Shown: piece after piece, positions 10,365-20,674 of the stretch
Numbering within the stretch: position 1 is the stretch's first letter
How the letters are laid out: each line of letters starts with the position of its first letter
NCBI RefSeq assembly: GCF_004119445.1
Contig: NZ_QICI01000062.1
Span: 62,001-126,000, forward strand
Direction of reading: 5' to 3'
DNA length: 64,000 nucleotides
Source: Chryseobacterium sp. CH21
Lineage (GTDB): Bacteria > Bacteroidota > Bacteroidia > Flavobacteriales > Weeksellaceae
Notes under the pieces: model-generated
The model's database searches: none
What the model saw: only the letters and a program-made list of their open reading frames with translations
What the model was told of the DNA's origin: nothing
Position numbers and translations under genes: made by a program

Positions 10365-13300
10365 ATGAAAAATTGGACTTTTAGGCAATGGAACACCGTT
10401 TCAGGATGGGTGATTTTCGTCATTGCATTTTTCACGTACTTGTCCACCATAGAACCCAATTTCAGTTTTTGGGATTGTGGCGAGTACATTTCTTCTGCAG
10501 TAAAACTTGAAGTAACGCACGCTCCCGGAGCTGCTTTATTCCAGATAGTGGGTGCCGTGGCAGCCATTTTTGCATTAGGGAAAGGTGAAAATTATTCTAT
10601 CGTGATCAACGCGATGTCTGCATTGTTCAGTGCGCTGACTATTTTATTTTTGTTCTGGACGATCACTCATTTTGTGAGAAGACTTCTTAACAAAGATTTT
10701 GAAGAAATTACAAAACATCAGGAAATCTCTATTTTATTTGCCGGAGCGGTAGGAGCACTTTGCTTTACGTTCTCAGATACATTCTGGTTTTCAGCAGTAG
10801 AAGGTGAGGTTTACTCTATGGCTTCTATGTTTATCGCGCTTTTGGTCTGGTTAATCACCAAATGGGAGAATGAGTATCAAGCGGGAGACAGTGAAAGATG
10901 GATTATTCTTATTTTCTTTGTTTTAGGACTTTCTGTGGGAGTGCATATGATGTGTATGCTGGCAATCCCTGCAGTATGTCTGGTATATTATGCAAGAAAT
11001 TATAAGTTTACCTGGAAAAACTTTATCTGGGCAAACCTTATTACCTTAGGAATTTTGATTATTGTTTTCAAAATTATCTTCCCTTTAATTATGACCATGT
11101 TCGGAAGACTTGAGATTTTCTTCGTAAATGGTCTTGGACTTCCTTTCCATTCCGGAACAATTGCAGCTTTTGTTTTAATGGTAGCGATTTGCTATTTCTT
11201 ACTTAAGTATGCAAGAAAAGCAAAAAGAAACATCTATCAAACGGCTGCATTATCTGTAGTTTTCATGATGATCGGGTTCTCTTGCTGGATGGTTATTCCT
11301 ATCAGAGCGAATGCTAACCCACCAATGAACCTTAATGATCCGGATACGGCAATTGGTATGCTGGATTATTATAACAGAGAGCAGTATGGTGACTGGCCAA
11401 CAATCTATGGACAAAACTACACGGCATTCCTTGATGCTAACGGAATTGAAAAGAACGAAGACGGAAGCTTTAAGACACAGAAAACCGGGGAAATCTACGA
11501 AAAAGATGAAAAAACCGGAACATACAGAAAGACCGGAGACCGTTTCAATTATGTATTCAACAAGTCTCAGGTAAGCTTAATGCCGAGAATGTTTAATGAA
11601 GATAAGGATGTAATGGCGAACTATATTTCTATGTATGGTGCTCCCGATTTTACATTCAACTATGCGAATGAAGATGTAGCAGACAATCCACAGGCAAAGC
11701 AGATTTTTGATGAACTGAGAGCTAAATATGAAGATAAATCCATTACAGCTGCAGATTACCTGAAAGTAAAACCTTATAACCTGATCAATGTTCAGAAGCC
11801 TTCACTTCTTCAGAATATGGATTATTTTATCTCTTTCCAGAACGGATATTACTTTGTAAGATACCTGATGTGGAACTTCGTAGGAAGACAGAACGACCTT
11901 GAAGGAAACATGGAAAGCACAAAAGGAAACTGGATTTCCGGAATTCCTTTTATTGATAATGCTGTGGTAGGAAATCAGGATAAAATGCCTGCTAAATTCA
12001 AGAATGAAAGTACTGTAAAATTCTTCTTCCTTCCCTTAATTTTAGGATTAATCGGATTCTTTTTCCAATTAAACAGAGATTTCGGAAGATTCTATGCATT
12101 GTTATCTTTATTTATTTTAACAAGTGTAGGGATTGTTTTCTATACAGGGGTAAAACCTTTTGAACCGAGAGAAAGAGATTATGCAATGGTAGGTTCATTC
12201 TACGCATTTGCTATCTGGATTGGTTTAGGAGCCGGAGCAATTCTATGGTTCTTACAGTCTAAAATAAAATCAAACGGAGCCAACATTGCTTTAGGAGTGG
12301 TTTTATTGGGAGTACCTTTCATGATGGGCTTCCAGAACTATAATGTTCATGACAGAAGCAACAGATATACAGCTTACGATTACGCGTACTCTGTATTAAA
12401 ATCATTACCGAAAAACGATATCCTTTTCGTTTACGGTGATAACGATACTTACCCGGTTTGGGCTATTCAGGAGACAGAACAGTTTAGAGATGATGTGAAG
12501 GTAGTGAACTTTACCCTTGCCTCAACTCCTTGGAACCTTGATCAGGTAAAGAGAAGAACGTACAATGCTATGGGAATCCCTAGCCAATTGACACACGAAG
12601 ATTACAGAGATGGGGTAAATGACCAGATCTATATGATGAAGAAGGAAGATTGGGAAGGTGTTTTCTCTATGTTGAAAGAACAGGGAGCTCCGGACACAGA
12701 ATTCCAGTCTTTCAGAAAATATCTTACTCAGGATTCTTTAACATTAAAACAGGCGATCGAATTCATTAAATTCAAATCTCCTGAAAAAGATGAATTATTG
12801 AAAATGTACTTCGGAGAAGAGAAATATGAAAAATATAACATTCTTCCTGTCAACAAATTCATTCTTCCTGTCAATAAAGAAAATGCTTTGAAAGCAGGAA
12901 TCATCAACAAAGAAGATCTTCCTAACGTAGCGAATCAGATCATGATTACTTACAAAGGAAACACGCTTTACAAGAATAACCTGATTTTAATGGATCTTTT
13001 AGCGAACTTCGACTGGAAGCGTCCAATCAACTTCTCATCAGGAGGTATTTATGACAGCGAGAATATTTTCTATCTGAACGATTATCTTCAGTTTGACGGA
13101 TTCAGTTACAGATTAATTCCTATCCAAACACCTCCGACAGCTGATGGGGATATGGGAAGAGTAGATGTTAATTCTCTTTATAACGTAGTGAAAAACTTCA
13201 GATGGGGGAACTTCAAGAACTTAAATGCTCACTTTGATGAAACAGCTACTTCTAATATCATCAGCTACAGAATGTCGGCGAGCAGAGCTGCTGCAGCACT

Positions 13301-13850
13301 TGCATTAAGCGGACAGAAAGCGAAAGCAATAGAAATTCTGGATCTGGCAGCCAAAGAAATTCCTGCTGAGAAATATAACGATCCACGTTCATTAAGTTCA
13401 ATTGTTTCAGGATACATCATTGCAGGTCAGGAACAGAAAGGTCTTCAATTGGCTGAAGTACTTAAAAAAGGAATCTTTGAAGAGTATGATTATTATTTAA
13501 GCCTATCCAAAGCAGACCAAAGTTACTTAAGAAGACAAATGAGAACAAAACCAATGGAATATTCTCTTGTTGTTGCCGCAGTAACGGATGCGTACACAAA
13601 AATAGGACAGAAAGAAAAAGCATATGCTTATCTGGTAAAATCTATAGAGCCAATTGACAAGAAGTTCAATGTATTTATCAAAGATCTTCAGGAGATGGGT
13701 AGAGAAAAGGCAATGAAAGAGTCTGAAAATGTTCAGCAGATCACGCCATTCTATCAGTATTTATTTGATGTCATGGAACCTTATGATTCTACATATTCGA
13801 AAGAAAAAGAAAGTCAGATTACCAACGCAATCATCAAAGCAACAAAATAA
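10365..13850 (+). CDS. DUF2723 / TMEM260-like membrane protein (probable O-glycosyltransferase)
   Basis: A 1161-residue protein of the DUF2723 family. The animal relative TMEM260 is a protein O-mannosyltransferase, so a role in periplasmic protein glycosylation is inferred. About the first 350 residues carry many membrane segments. The N-terminal loop FSFWDCGEYISSAVKLEVTH holds the acidic pair expected of GT-C enzymes. More membrane segments follow around 550-660, with FEPRERDYAMVGSFYAF between them. The C-terminal 400 residues are soluble, and about 960-1130 looks like helical tetratricopeptide-type repeats. A terminator follows directly, and a second membrane glycosyltransferase gene comes next. 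Confidence 0.85.
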   Translation: MKNWTFRQWNTVSGWVIFVIAFFTYLSTIEPNFSFWDCGEYISSAVKLEVTHAPGAALFQIVGAVAAIFALGKGENYSIVINAMSALFSALTILFLFWTITHFVRRLLNKDFEEITKHQEISILFAGAVGALCFTFSDTFWFSAVEGEVYSMASMFIALLVWLITKWENEYQAGDSERWIILIFFVLGLSVGVHMMCMLAIPAVCLVYYARNYKFTWKNFIWANLITLGILIIVFKIIFPLIMTMFGRLEIFFVNGLGLPFHSGTIAAFVLMVAICYFLLKYARKAKRNIYQTAALSVVFMMIGFSCWMVIPIRANANPPMNLNDPDTAIGMLDYYNREQYGDWPTIYGQNYTAFLDANGIEKNEDGSFKTQKTGEIYEKDEKTGTYRKTGDRFNYVFNKSQVSLMPRMFNEDKDVMANYISMYGAPDFTFNYANEDVADNPQAKQIFDELRAKYEDKSITAADYLKVKPYNLINVQKPSLLQNMDYFISFQNGYYFVRYLMWNFVGRQNDLEGNMESTKGNWISGIPFIDNAVVGNQDKMPAKFKNESTVKFFFLPLILGLIGFFFQLNRDFGRFYALLSLFILTSVGIVFYTGVKPFEPRERDYAMVGSFYAFAIWIGLGAGAILWFLQSKIKSNGANIALGVVLLGVPFMMGFQNYNVHDRSNRYTAYDYAYSVLKSLPKNDILFVYGDNDTYPVWAIQETEQFRDDVKVVNFTLASTPWNLDQVKRRTYNAMGIPSQLTHEDYRDGVNDQIYMMKKEDWEGVFSMLKEQGAPDTEFQSFRKYLTQDSLTLKQAIEFIKFKSPEKDELLKMYFGEEKYEKYNILPVNKFILPVNKENALKAGIINKEDLPNVANQIMITYKGNTLYKNNLILMDLLANFDWKRPINFSSGGIYDSENIFYLNDYLQFDGFSYRLIPIQTPPTADGDMGRVDVNSLYNVVKNFRWGNFKNLNAHFDETATSNIISYRMSASRAAAALALSGQKAKAIEILDLAAKEIPAEKYNDPRSLSSIVSGYIIAGQEQKGLQLAEVLKKGIFEEYDYYLSLSKADQSYLRRQMRTKPMEYSLVVAAVTDAYTKIGQKEKAYAYLVKSIEPIDKKFNVFIKDLQEMGREKAMKESENVQQITPFYQYLFDVMEPYDSTYSKEKESQITNAIIKATK

Positions 13851-13857
13851 CATATTT

Positions 13858-13885
13858 TAAAACGGAACTTCGGTTCCGTTTTTTT
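13858..13885 (+). terminator. Terminator after DUF2723 gene
   Basis: Stem AAAACGGAAC with TTCG tetraloop and GTTCCGTTTT, then Ts to 13885. It lies 8 bp after the stop codon. Confidence 0.9.
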
Positions 13886-13890
13886 ATTTA

Positions 13891-13921
13891 TTGGGAATCC
13901 TGAATATTAAGGTTATATTTG
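13891..13921 (+). promoter_or_regulatory. Promoter of the GT-C glycosyltransferase gene
   Basis: TTG at 13891-13893, 20 bp, then TATATTTG at 13914-13921. The ATG is at 13940, 18 bp downstream. Good fit to the Bacteroidetes consensus. Confidence 0.6.
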
Positions 13922-13939
13922 TACAATTAAAAATACATA

Positions 13940-15432
13940 ATGGCTGAAACAAAAAATAGCAGGTTCCCAATCTATGCTGTAATTGCTACAGTTGCTTTTA
14001 AGCTTCTTTTTTTACTGACGCACTATATTCAGGAAGATGCTTTTATTACATGGAGAGTCGCTCAGAATTTGCTGGATTATGGAGTAATTGGTTTCAATGG
14101 TGATACCAAAATTTCTGCGTCTACAACCCATTTATACGTTTTCGTGTCTTATCTTTTCAATCTTGTTTTTGGAAAAGAATACTTTATTGAACCTCTTTTG
14201 ATTTTCAATTCATTATTATTTACAATAGGAACTTTATTGTTATCTCATTTGGTTCTTAAAAACCCTTGGCATAAAGCCATCTTTATATTTCTGATCGGTA
14301 TTTTGCCACCCTCTATTAAAATCTCAATTCTCGGAATGGAGTATGGGCTTTTGTTCTTCCTTGAGATGTCATTATTGTATTATGGATTTCATAAAGGTAA
14401 AAAGTGGGTATTGACTCTTCTGCCGGTTCTCATTATGTTTACCAGAATTGATACCGTAATCTTCCTGGGAATTGTATTTCTGGTAGATGTATTCTGGACC
14501 AAAAAATCAGATGGAATTATATTTTTGGCGGAATTTGGGGTGTTTTGTTTACAGTGGCTTTCAACTGGTTTTACTTCGGTGAACTGGTGAATAATACGAT
14601 TACGGCTAAAAAACTTCTTTATAGCGAAAACCTTACGATTCAACAGCATATCGGATATTTTTTTAAGAGCTTCGGAAACTTCTGGGGAATGCTGAAAGTT
14701 CCGGGAGATTTCAATCCTATGACTGTTGTTATCTTGATTTTTGAACTGGTTTGTTTTATTTATCTGATCAGACAGAGAGAAAAGAGAAACTATTTTTTAT
14801 GGATGATTTTCCTCTTTGGATGGGTTAAACAGATCATTTTTATTTCTCAGAAAAGTCTGTTCGACTGGTATTACTGGGTACCACAGCTTTTGCTTTTTGT
14901 TCCCATTCTTATTTTTGTATTGGAACAGAAAGAGAAGAGAAACCTATGGCTGTCATTACTTGTCATATTCTATATTTTCCCAATGCTTGTTTTCCAAACT
15001 GTTCACTGTATTGCAACAGGAAATGGAGAATGGAACTACCGCCGGACAATTGGAACATTCTTAAACCAATATGAAAAAGATAAAAATCAGTGGATTTTAT
15101 TGGAACCCGCTGGTTATGTACCTTATTTCTCTGGGTTAAAGGCAATTGATGAAGTTGGATTGGTTGATAAACAAATCCAGGAAGAAATTAAAAAAGATAA
15201 GGTGAATTACTGGATCAATACCGTAAAAACAAGAAAGCCAAAGTATCTTCTTTCTTACGAAAATCTATACGAAGAAAAGAATCCAAACGCAGAGTATTAT
15301 CAATCTCATTATAAACTTTTGAAAGAATTCCGTGTGAAAGATCATTTGAAAAGTGACAATAAAATTCTAGAAAAAATTTACAACCTGAAACCCTCCGGTA
15401 CAGATTATAATTTGTACATTAGAGTTGATTAA
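13940..15432 (+). pseudogene. GT-C family membrane glycosyltransferase, one-base frameshift
   Basis: An integral membrane sugar transferase of the GT-C type, read in two frames. The first part (13940 to about 14500) has the acidic motif QEDAFITWRVAQNLLDYG near residue 31 and several membrane helices. The second part continues in another frame to 15432 with more helices and a soluble C-terminus. Adding one A to the six-A run at 14501-14506 joins them as WTKKIRWNYIFGGIWGVLF and gives 497 residues. The donor and acceptor are unknown. The DUF2723 gene just upstream suggests a shared link to surface glycosylation. The break looks like a sequence error or recent mutation, because both halves are otherwise intact. 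Confidence 0.85.
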
Positions 15433-15483
15433 AGGATTAAAATATTTAAAAATTGAAAGAATTCAGAAAAAAAAGTTTTATAA

Positions 15484-15514
15484 TAACTCTTTCACTCTAA
15501 TACTCTCAAACCCT
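15484..15514. repeat. Phrase-like intergenic repeat, inverse copy
   Basis: The reverse complement of this stretch (GAGGGTTTGAGAGTATTAGA, then GTGAAAGAGTT) closely matches 47807-47837 and, less closely, 48415-48450. It lies in the 134 bp between the glycosyltransferase and DUF1697 genes. Confidence 0.65.
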
Positions 15515-15566
15515 CCGACCCAGCAATCACTGCAACTTAATATCTAAAACCTAATACCTGAAAAAA

Positions 15567-16091
15567 ATGAAATACTGTGCTTTTCTCCGCGGTGTCAACG
15601 TAAAAGGAACCAATATGAAAATGGCTGATGTATGCCAGGTTTTTAAAGATGCAGGCATGAAAGAGGTGAGTTCTATACTGGCTTCCGGAAATATTGTTTT
15701 TTCTTCGGATAAAAAGGTAGAAGAACTGCAAACCATTTTGGAAAAAGCGATGTCAGATCACTTTTCTTATGAAGCCTTTTTGTTCGTGAAATCTCAGGCA
15801 GAAACAGAGATTTTCTGGAGCAGTATTCCTTTTGAAAAGACTGATGAACTTCATATTTATGGTTTTGTCGGAATTCCGGGAGTAGAAAAGGTTCTAATGG
15901 AAGAGTTTCAAAAAGCGGGACAGGTAGAAAATGAAAAGGCAGAGATCATCAATGATATATTTTACTGGCAGGTACCAAAAGGAAATACTTTAGATTCTAC
16001 CTTTGGAAAAGTGCTGGGCAAAAAAAGCCTTAAAGATCAGTTTACCAGCAGAAATGTGAATACATTTGAGAAGATTTTGAAGAAATTCTAA
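15567..16091 (+). CDS. DUF1697 family protein
   Basis: A 174-residue soluble protein of the DUF1697 family, whose function is unknown. It is recognised by the N-terminal FLRGVNVKGTNMKMADV segment (residues 7-23) followed by SILASGNIVFSS near 35-46, and by the C-terminal FTSRNVNTFEKI. Length is usual for the family. The start is an ATG after a short AT-rich leader without a visible promoter. It stands between a repeat-bearing spacer and a 302-bp spacer that also holds repeats. Confidence 0.85.
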   Translation: MKYCAFLRGVNVKGTNMKMADVCQVFKDAGMKEVSSILASGNIVFSSDKKVEELQTILEKAMSDHFSYEAFLFVKSQAETEIFWSSIPFEKTDELHIYGFVGIPGVEKVLMEEFQKAGQVENEKAEIINDIFYWQVPKGNTLDSTFGKVLGKKSLKDQFTSRNVNTFEKILKKF

Positions 16092-16104
16092 ATAAATTAT
16101 TGCA

Positions 16105-16257
16105 GATGCTTTGACAGGCTCAGCATGACACCATTATAAATTAATTTTTAATGTACACGACACCAATATTTTTTTAATAAATCATCAGCTATTATATTTT
16201 TAAGGTTAATAAAACATATAGTATTAGAGCTGTCATGCTGAGCCTGCCGAAGCATCT
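16105..16257. repeat. Inverted-repeat pair in 302-bp spacer
   Basis: An arm at 16105-16130 (GATGCTTTGACAGGCTCAGC, then ATGACA) is matched in inverse orientation at 16231-16256 (TGTCATGCTGAGCCTGCCGA, then AGCATC), with only two or three mismatches over 26 bases. The arms are 100 bp apart around AT-rich DNA with no gene. The sequence resembles a dispersed repeat that I recall from flavobacterial genomes. It may be a small non-autonomous element or a long hairpin. Confidence 0.75.
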
Positions 16258-16393
16258 CTCAATTTAATAACCGGAAATTCAAGAATACAAAACACTCAGA
16301 GACTATTGCAGCCATAGCCTGTTAAAGCAATCAAATAATTTCCATTTGTGAAACTTTCTCAGTATTTTTACTGAACTTTTTAATTACAACAAA

Positions 16394-17203
16394 ATGATTC
16401 AGTATTTAGATAATATTTCACACAAAGATTCAAAAAACTTTTTCCTTATTGCCGGACCTTGTATTATTGAAGGGGAAGATATGGCACTAAGAATTGCTGA
16501 AAAAGTAATCAGCATCACCGATAAATACAATATTCCTTATATTTTCAAAGGAAGTTTCAAAAAGGCCAACAGGAGCCGTGTAGACTCTTTCACAACTATT
16601 GGTGAAGAGAAATCTCTTGAAATCCTTAAAAAAGTGGGAGAGACGTTCAATATTCCTACCACAACAGATATTCATGAGAATGAACATGCAGCTTTGGCAG
16701 CACAATATGTAGATGTTTTACAGATTCCTGCATTTCTTGTTCGCCAGACCGATCTATTGGTGGCTGCAGCACAAACAGGAAAATGCGTGACTCTGAAAAA
16801 AGGACAGTTCCTTTCTCCGGAAGCAATGAAGTTTGCAGTTCAGAAAATTACAGATTCCAATAACGAGAAAGTAGCCATTATTGAAAGAGGAAATTCATTC
16901 GGATATACAGACCTGATCGTAGATTACAGAGGAATTCCTACCATGAGAGAATATGCTCCGGTGATTTTGGATGTTACCCACTCTTTACAACAGCCTAATC
17001 AGAGTTCAGGAGTTACCGGAGGAAGACCGGATCTTATCGAAACTGTTGCCAAAGCAGGAATTGCAGTAGGTGCAGATGGAATTTTCATTGAAACACATCC
17101 TACACCGGAAACCGCATTATCTGACGGTGCCAACATGTTAAGATTAGATTTATTAGAAGATTTATTACAAAAATTGACAAGAATTAGAGAATCAATTTTG
17201 TAA
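16394..17203 (+). CDS. kdsA: 3-deoxy-8-phosphooctulonate synthase (KDO-8-P synthase)
   Basis: Condenses phosphoenolpyruvate with arabinose 5-phosphate to KDO-8-phosphate, the first committed step of the inner-core sugar of lipopolysaccharide. It is a cytoplasmic TIM barrel of 269 residues. The family motifs are clear: IAGPCIIE at 18-25, FKGSFKKANRSR near 52-63, TTDIHE near 93-98, DVTHSLQQP near 195-203, and VGADGIFIETHPTPE near 231-245. Length fits. The start is an ATG. The next gene is a TonB receptor 43 bp downstream on the same strand. Confidence 0.97.
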   Translation: MIQYLDNISHKDSKNFFLIAGPCIIEGEDMALRIAEKVISITDKYNIPYIFKGSFKKANRSRVDSFTTIGEEKSLEILKKVGETFNIPTTTDIHENEHAALAAQYVDVLQIPAFLVRQTDLLVAAAQTGKCVTLKKGQFLSPEAMKFAVQKITDSNNEKVAIIERGNSFGYTDLIVDYRGIPTMREYAPVILDVTHSLQQPNQSSGVTGGRPDLIETVAKAGIAVGADGIFIETHPTPETALSDGANMLRLDLLEDLLQKLTRIRESIL

Positions 17204-17246
17204 TTGTTAAAAAAACATTAATTTTAGAAATTCTAAAATATTTCTT

Positions 17247-19483
17247 TTGAAAAAACTAGTTTTACCGTTAAGCCTTATGGTCCCTGTACTGATTTTCTCC
17301 CAACACAGAAAAAAGATACAGTGACCACTAGAGTGACCGATATAGAGGAAGTTGTCTTCCAGAAAAAAGTAGCAGGAAGAACCAATGACCTTACCAATGT
17401 AAGAATTTCAGCGAAAGAAGCGAAATCAGTAGCTTCTATCAATGGAGGGATTGAAGGATTGCTTAAAACACTTCCTTCTGTAAACTCCAATACTGAGCTG
17501 TCTTCACAATACATGGTTCGTGGTGGAAACTATGACGAAAACCTTATCTATATTAATGATATTGAGATCTACAGACCTTTCCTGATCAGAAACTCTCAGC
17601 AGGAGGGGATGAGTATCATTAACCCTGATATGGTGTCTGCAGTGAATTTCTCTGCAGGTGGATTTGAAGCCAAGTACGGTGATAAAATGTCATCCGCTCT
17701 AAATATCTATTATCGTGAACCTGAAAAATTTGAAGTTTCAGGAGAAGCCAGTTTAATTGGAGGAAGGCTGACAACAGGGCTTGCTTCGAAAAACAAAAAG
17801 TTTACAGCTTTATTTTCCGGCAGATACAGAAACACCAATCTTGTTCTTAATACCTTAAAAGAAGATACGGATTTTAACCCGACATATTGGGATTTCCAAT
17901 CTTATCTGAATTATCATGTGAGTGATAAATTTTCAATGTCATTCATCGGATATTATTCTAAGAATGATTATCAGATGATTCCTAAGGCAAAAAGTGTTAC
18001 GTTCGGAAGTCTTCAGCAGCCTATTACTGTAAATATAGGCTATGGAGGTCAGGAAAATGACCAGTATAAAAATATGATGGGTACATTCTCCATGAACTAT
18101 AAGCCAACAGACAAATGGAAGCTTACCTTGGATGCTTTTGCTTATCAGAACAGAGAAAGAGAATATTACACCATACAGTCGCAATATGAGCTGCAGACTT
18201 TTGATCCTGTAACTCAGCAGCCTGTGACTTCTTTTGATGTTGGAGGGCAGATAGAGCATGCAAGAAATGATTTATTTGTAAGAACGTATGGAACTCAGTT
18301 CAGGGCTAAATTTTCTCCCAATGTGAATACAGACTTTGAGGTTGGGTTTAAATATGAAAAAGAAAACCTGAAAGATCTTACCAATGAATGGAAATTGGTA
18401 GATTCTGCAGGATATAGCATTCCAAGACCGGAAGTGATTGATCCGAGAACCGGAACTACAGGAGATCTTAAGCTGGCTTACTATATTGCCGGACAAAATA
18501 ATATTGAACCGACAAGGCTTTCTGCCTATGCTCAGTATTCGCAGAAGTTTTATTGGGGAGCCAGTAAAGTATTTGTGAATGCCGGAGTACGTGTTGCCAA
18601 CTGGAGCTTTAATAAGGAGACTATTTTCTCTCCAAGAGCTCAGTTTGCGATAAAACCTGATTGGGAAAGCGATATGTTGTTCAAAATTTCAGGGGGAATC
18701 TATTATCAGTCTCCTTTCTATAAAGAGATCAAGGATTTAGATGGTAATTTTAACTCTAATATAAAATCGCAGCGTTCTATTCAGGTAATTCTTGCCAATG
18801 ACTATGAGTTCCAGATGTATGACAGACCATTTAAACTGACTACAGAACTTTATTATAAGAAAATGGATAACCTGATCCCCTATTACATGGATAATGTAAG
18901 AATCCGTTATTCAGGGCAGAATAATTCTAAAGGATATGCCTATGGTATCGATACAAGATTATTCGGAGAATTTGTGCCTGGAGTAGATTCTTGGTTGTCT
19001 GCAAGTTATGCCAGAGTATATGAAAATATTGATGGAAAAGGAGATATCCCGAGACCTACCGATCAAAGGTTGAGGTTTGCCATGTTCTATCAGGATTATA
19101 TGCCAAGCTTCCCGTCTATGCGTGTAAACCTTACTTTGGTGTATGCTATGGGATTACCAACAGGAGCTCCTGTATTGTTCAACAGTAATGGGCAGCCTGA
19201 TTTTAATGCTGCTTATAATTATCAGCAGACACTTCCTTCTTATAAACGGGTAGATTTAGGATTAACGAAAGTATTCATCGATCCGAAAGAAAAAAATAAG
19301 AGATCAGGTTTCTGGGGTAATTTTGAAGAACTGACATTAGGTGTTCAGGTTTTCAATGCTTTTAATATCAATAATACTGTTGCGAACCAATGGATCACAG
19401 ATTATAACAGTAATTATATGTATCCTGTTCCGGTACGTCTTACAGGGCGTTTCTTTAATGTGAAACTGGAATTCAAACTATAG
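17247..19483 (+). pseudogene. TonB-dependent receptor, one-base frameshift in signal-peptide region
   Basis: An outer-membrane receptor. From a TTG at 17247 the frame reads a signal peptide (LKKLVLPLSLMVPVLIFSQ) and then leaves frame. The rest runs from about 17309 to 19483. Adding one A to the six-A run at 17309-17314 (or nearby) restores a 745-residue protein. A TonB-box-like VTDIEEVVFQKK follows the signal peptide, then a plug domain (SQYMVRGGNYDENLIYINDI near 85-105), then a beta-barrel ending in FNVKLEFKL. There is no carboxypeptidase-like N-terminal domain. The ligand is unknown. It follows kdsA closely and may be co-transcribed with it. Confidence 0.85.
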
Positions 19484-19506
19484 AATTGAGATCAAAAAAT
19501 AAAATA

Positions 19507-19537
19507 AAAAGCTTTCGAAATTTTCGGAAGCTTTTTT
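19507..19537 (+). terminator. Terminator after the TonB receptor gene
   Basis: Hairpin AAAAGCTTTCGAAA / TTTTCGGAAGCTTTT with one mismatch, then a T tract, 24 bp after the stop. Confidence 0.8.
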
Positions 19538-19598
19538 ATTTGCCAGAATTTTATAACAACATTACCAAATTCTATAACAACAGTGTCAGAGATATTTT

Positions 19599-19606
19599 TA
19601 TCTTTG
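19599..19606 (+). promoter_or_regulatory. -7 promoter element of the copper-associated cluster
   Basis: TATCTTTG, matching TAnnTTTG, only 8 bp before the ATG at 19615, so the leader would be almost absent. No TTG at the expected -33 distance. Confidence 0.4.
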
Positions 19607-19614
19607 TCTTACTA

Positions 19615-19995
19615 ATGAAAAAGATTCTTGCCATATTGTTTTCTGTTTTCTACTTCGGTTTTTCTTCCGGAGCAGCTTTCAGCATTCATTATTGCATGAA
19701 AGAATTTGTTTCTGTAAGTCAGAAAGCAGATGACATCTGTGCGAAATGTGGCGTTAAGGAAAAAAAGGGATGCTGTAAAACGGAGATCAAAATCGTAAAA
19801 ATAGACGATTCCCAGAAATCTGATTATCTGAATGTTGATTTTTTAAGTGCAGTTTCAGAGATTCCGGTGGAACACCAGTTTGTGGTTATTGACAAGTCTT
19901 TTTCTGCAACCAAATTTACCCAGATTCAAATTAATGCACCGCCCGAATACAGGCCGGTACCTATCTATATCAATCATTGTAATTTTAGAATTTAG
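19615..19995 (+). CDS. HYC_CC_PP family protein (copper-cluster associated)
   Basis: A 126-residue exported protein with the three marks that name the family: HYC in SIHYCMKE (residues 24-26), CC in KKGCCKTE with a CAKCG just before it, and PP in NAPPEYRP near the C-terminus. The signal peptide starts at the ATG 19615. An upstream extension to 19486 overlaps the terminator and is not used. The cysteines suggest metal binding, and the position before a DUF3347 protein and a multicopper oxidase supports a role in copper handling. The exact function is unknown. Confidence 0.8.
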   Translation: MKKILAILFSVFYFGFSSGAAFSIHYCMKEFVSVSQKADDICAKCGVKEKKGCCKTEIKIVKIDDSQKSDYLNVDFLSAVSEIPVEHQFVVIDKSFSATKFTQIQINAPPEYRPVPIYINHCNFRI

Positions 19996-20112
19996 AATCC
20001 GTCAGTCGTTTCCGGTATAAAAAATATACTGTCACAGGCGACATGTCTTGACGCATTTACTGTTGCGTTACCTATTATTCTTTATTAAAAATTAATTCTA
20101 AAATTTAAAACA

Positions 20113-20586
20113 ATGAAAAAATATATCATCACAGCAGCATTATCATTATTCTCAATCGTTTCATTATCAGCGCAGTCTAAAAGGGATGCTCGGGTTTCTA
20201 AACTGTATCAGAACTACATCGCTATTAAATCTGCCTTAGCTTCAGATGATGCTGACAAAACTTCAAAAGCTGCAACAGAATTCATTAAAACTGCTTCTAC
20301 CGTTGATTATAAAGTAGTTTCTGAAGGAAATCTTAATGTGCTTAGAAAAGATGCTTCTGCTATTTCTGATGCGAGAACTATTGCCGCACAACGAGAAACC
20401 TTTTTAAATCTTTCGGACAATATGATTGCTTTGACCAAGCAGTTCAAGCTTTCTGATAAACCAGTGTATGTTCAATATTGCCCAATGGCAGACGGCAGCT
20501 GGTTAAGCAATGAAAAACAGATCGTTAATCCATACTATGGAAAGTCTATGCTTTCTTGCGGAAGTGTAAAGTCGGAAGTCAAATAA
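20113..20586 (+). CDS. DUF3347 domain protein, probable periplasmic copper-binding protein
   Basis: 157 residues with a signal peptide ending SLSAQ near residue 20. DUF3347 follows, recognised by YVQYCPMADGSWLSN near 120-134 and NPYYGKSMLSCG near 140-151. This domain occurs alone and as the C-terminal part of CusB-like efflux adaptors, and its Cys, Met and Asp residues suit Cu binding. It sits between the HYC_CC_PP gene and the multicopper oxidase, 118 bp and 88 bp away, so one transcript is likely. A direct role as copper carrier is inferred. Confidence 0.85.
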   Translation: MKKYIITAALSLFSIVSLSAQSKRDARVSKLYQNYIAIKSALASDDADKTSKAATEFIKTASTVDYKVVSEGNLNVLRKDASAISDARTIAAQRETFLNLSDNMIALTKQFKLSDKPVYVQYCPMADGSWLSNEKQIVNPYYGKSMLSCGSVKSEVK

Positions 20587-20674
20587 TTACTATATTATTC
20601 TTTAAAATAATAAGTTGCATGGCTTAAATTATAATTAACTTTAAGCTGTGCAGCTTCTAAAAGTTCGAAATATT

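Noticed and set aside
19486..19614. N-terminal extension of the HYC_CC_PP protein
   Set aside because: It crosses the terminator at 19507-19537, and the signal peptide begins at ATG 19615.
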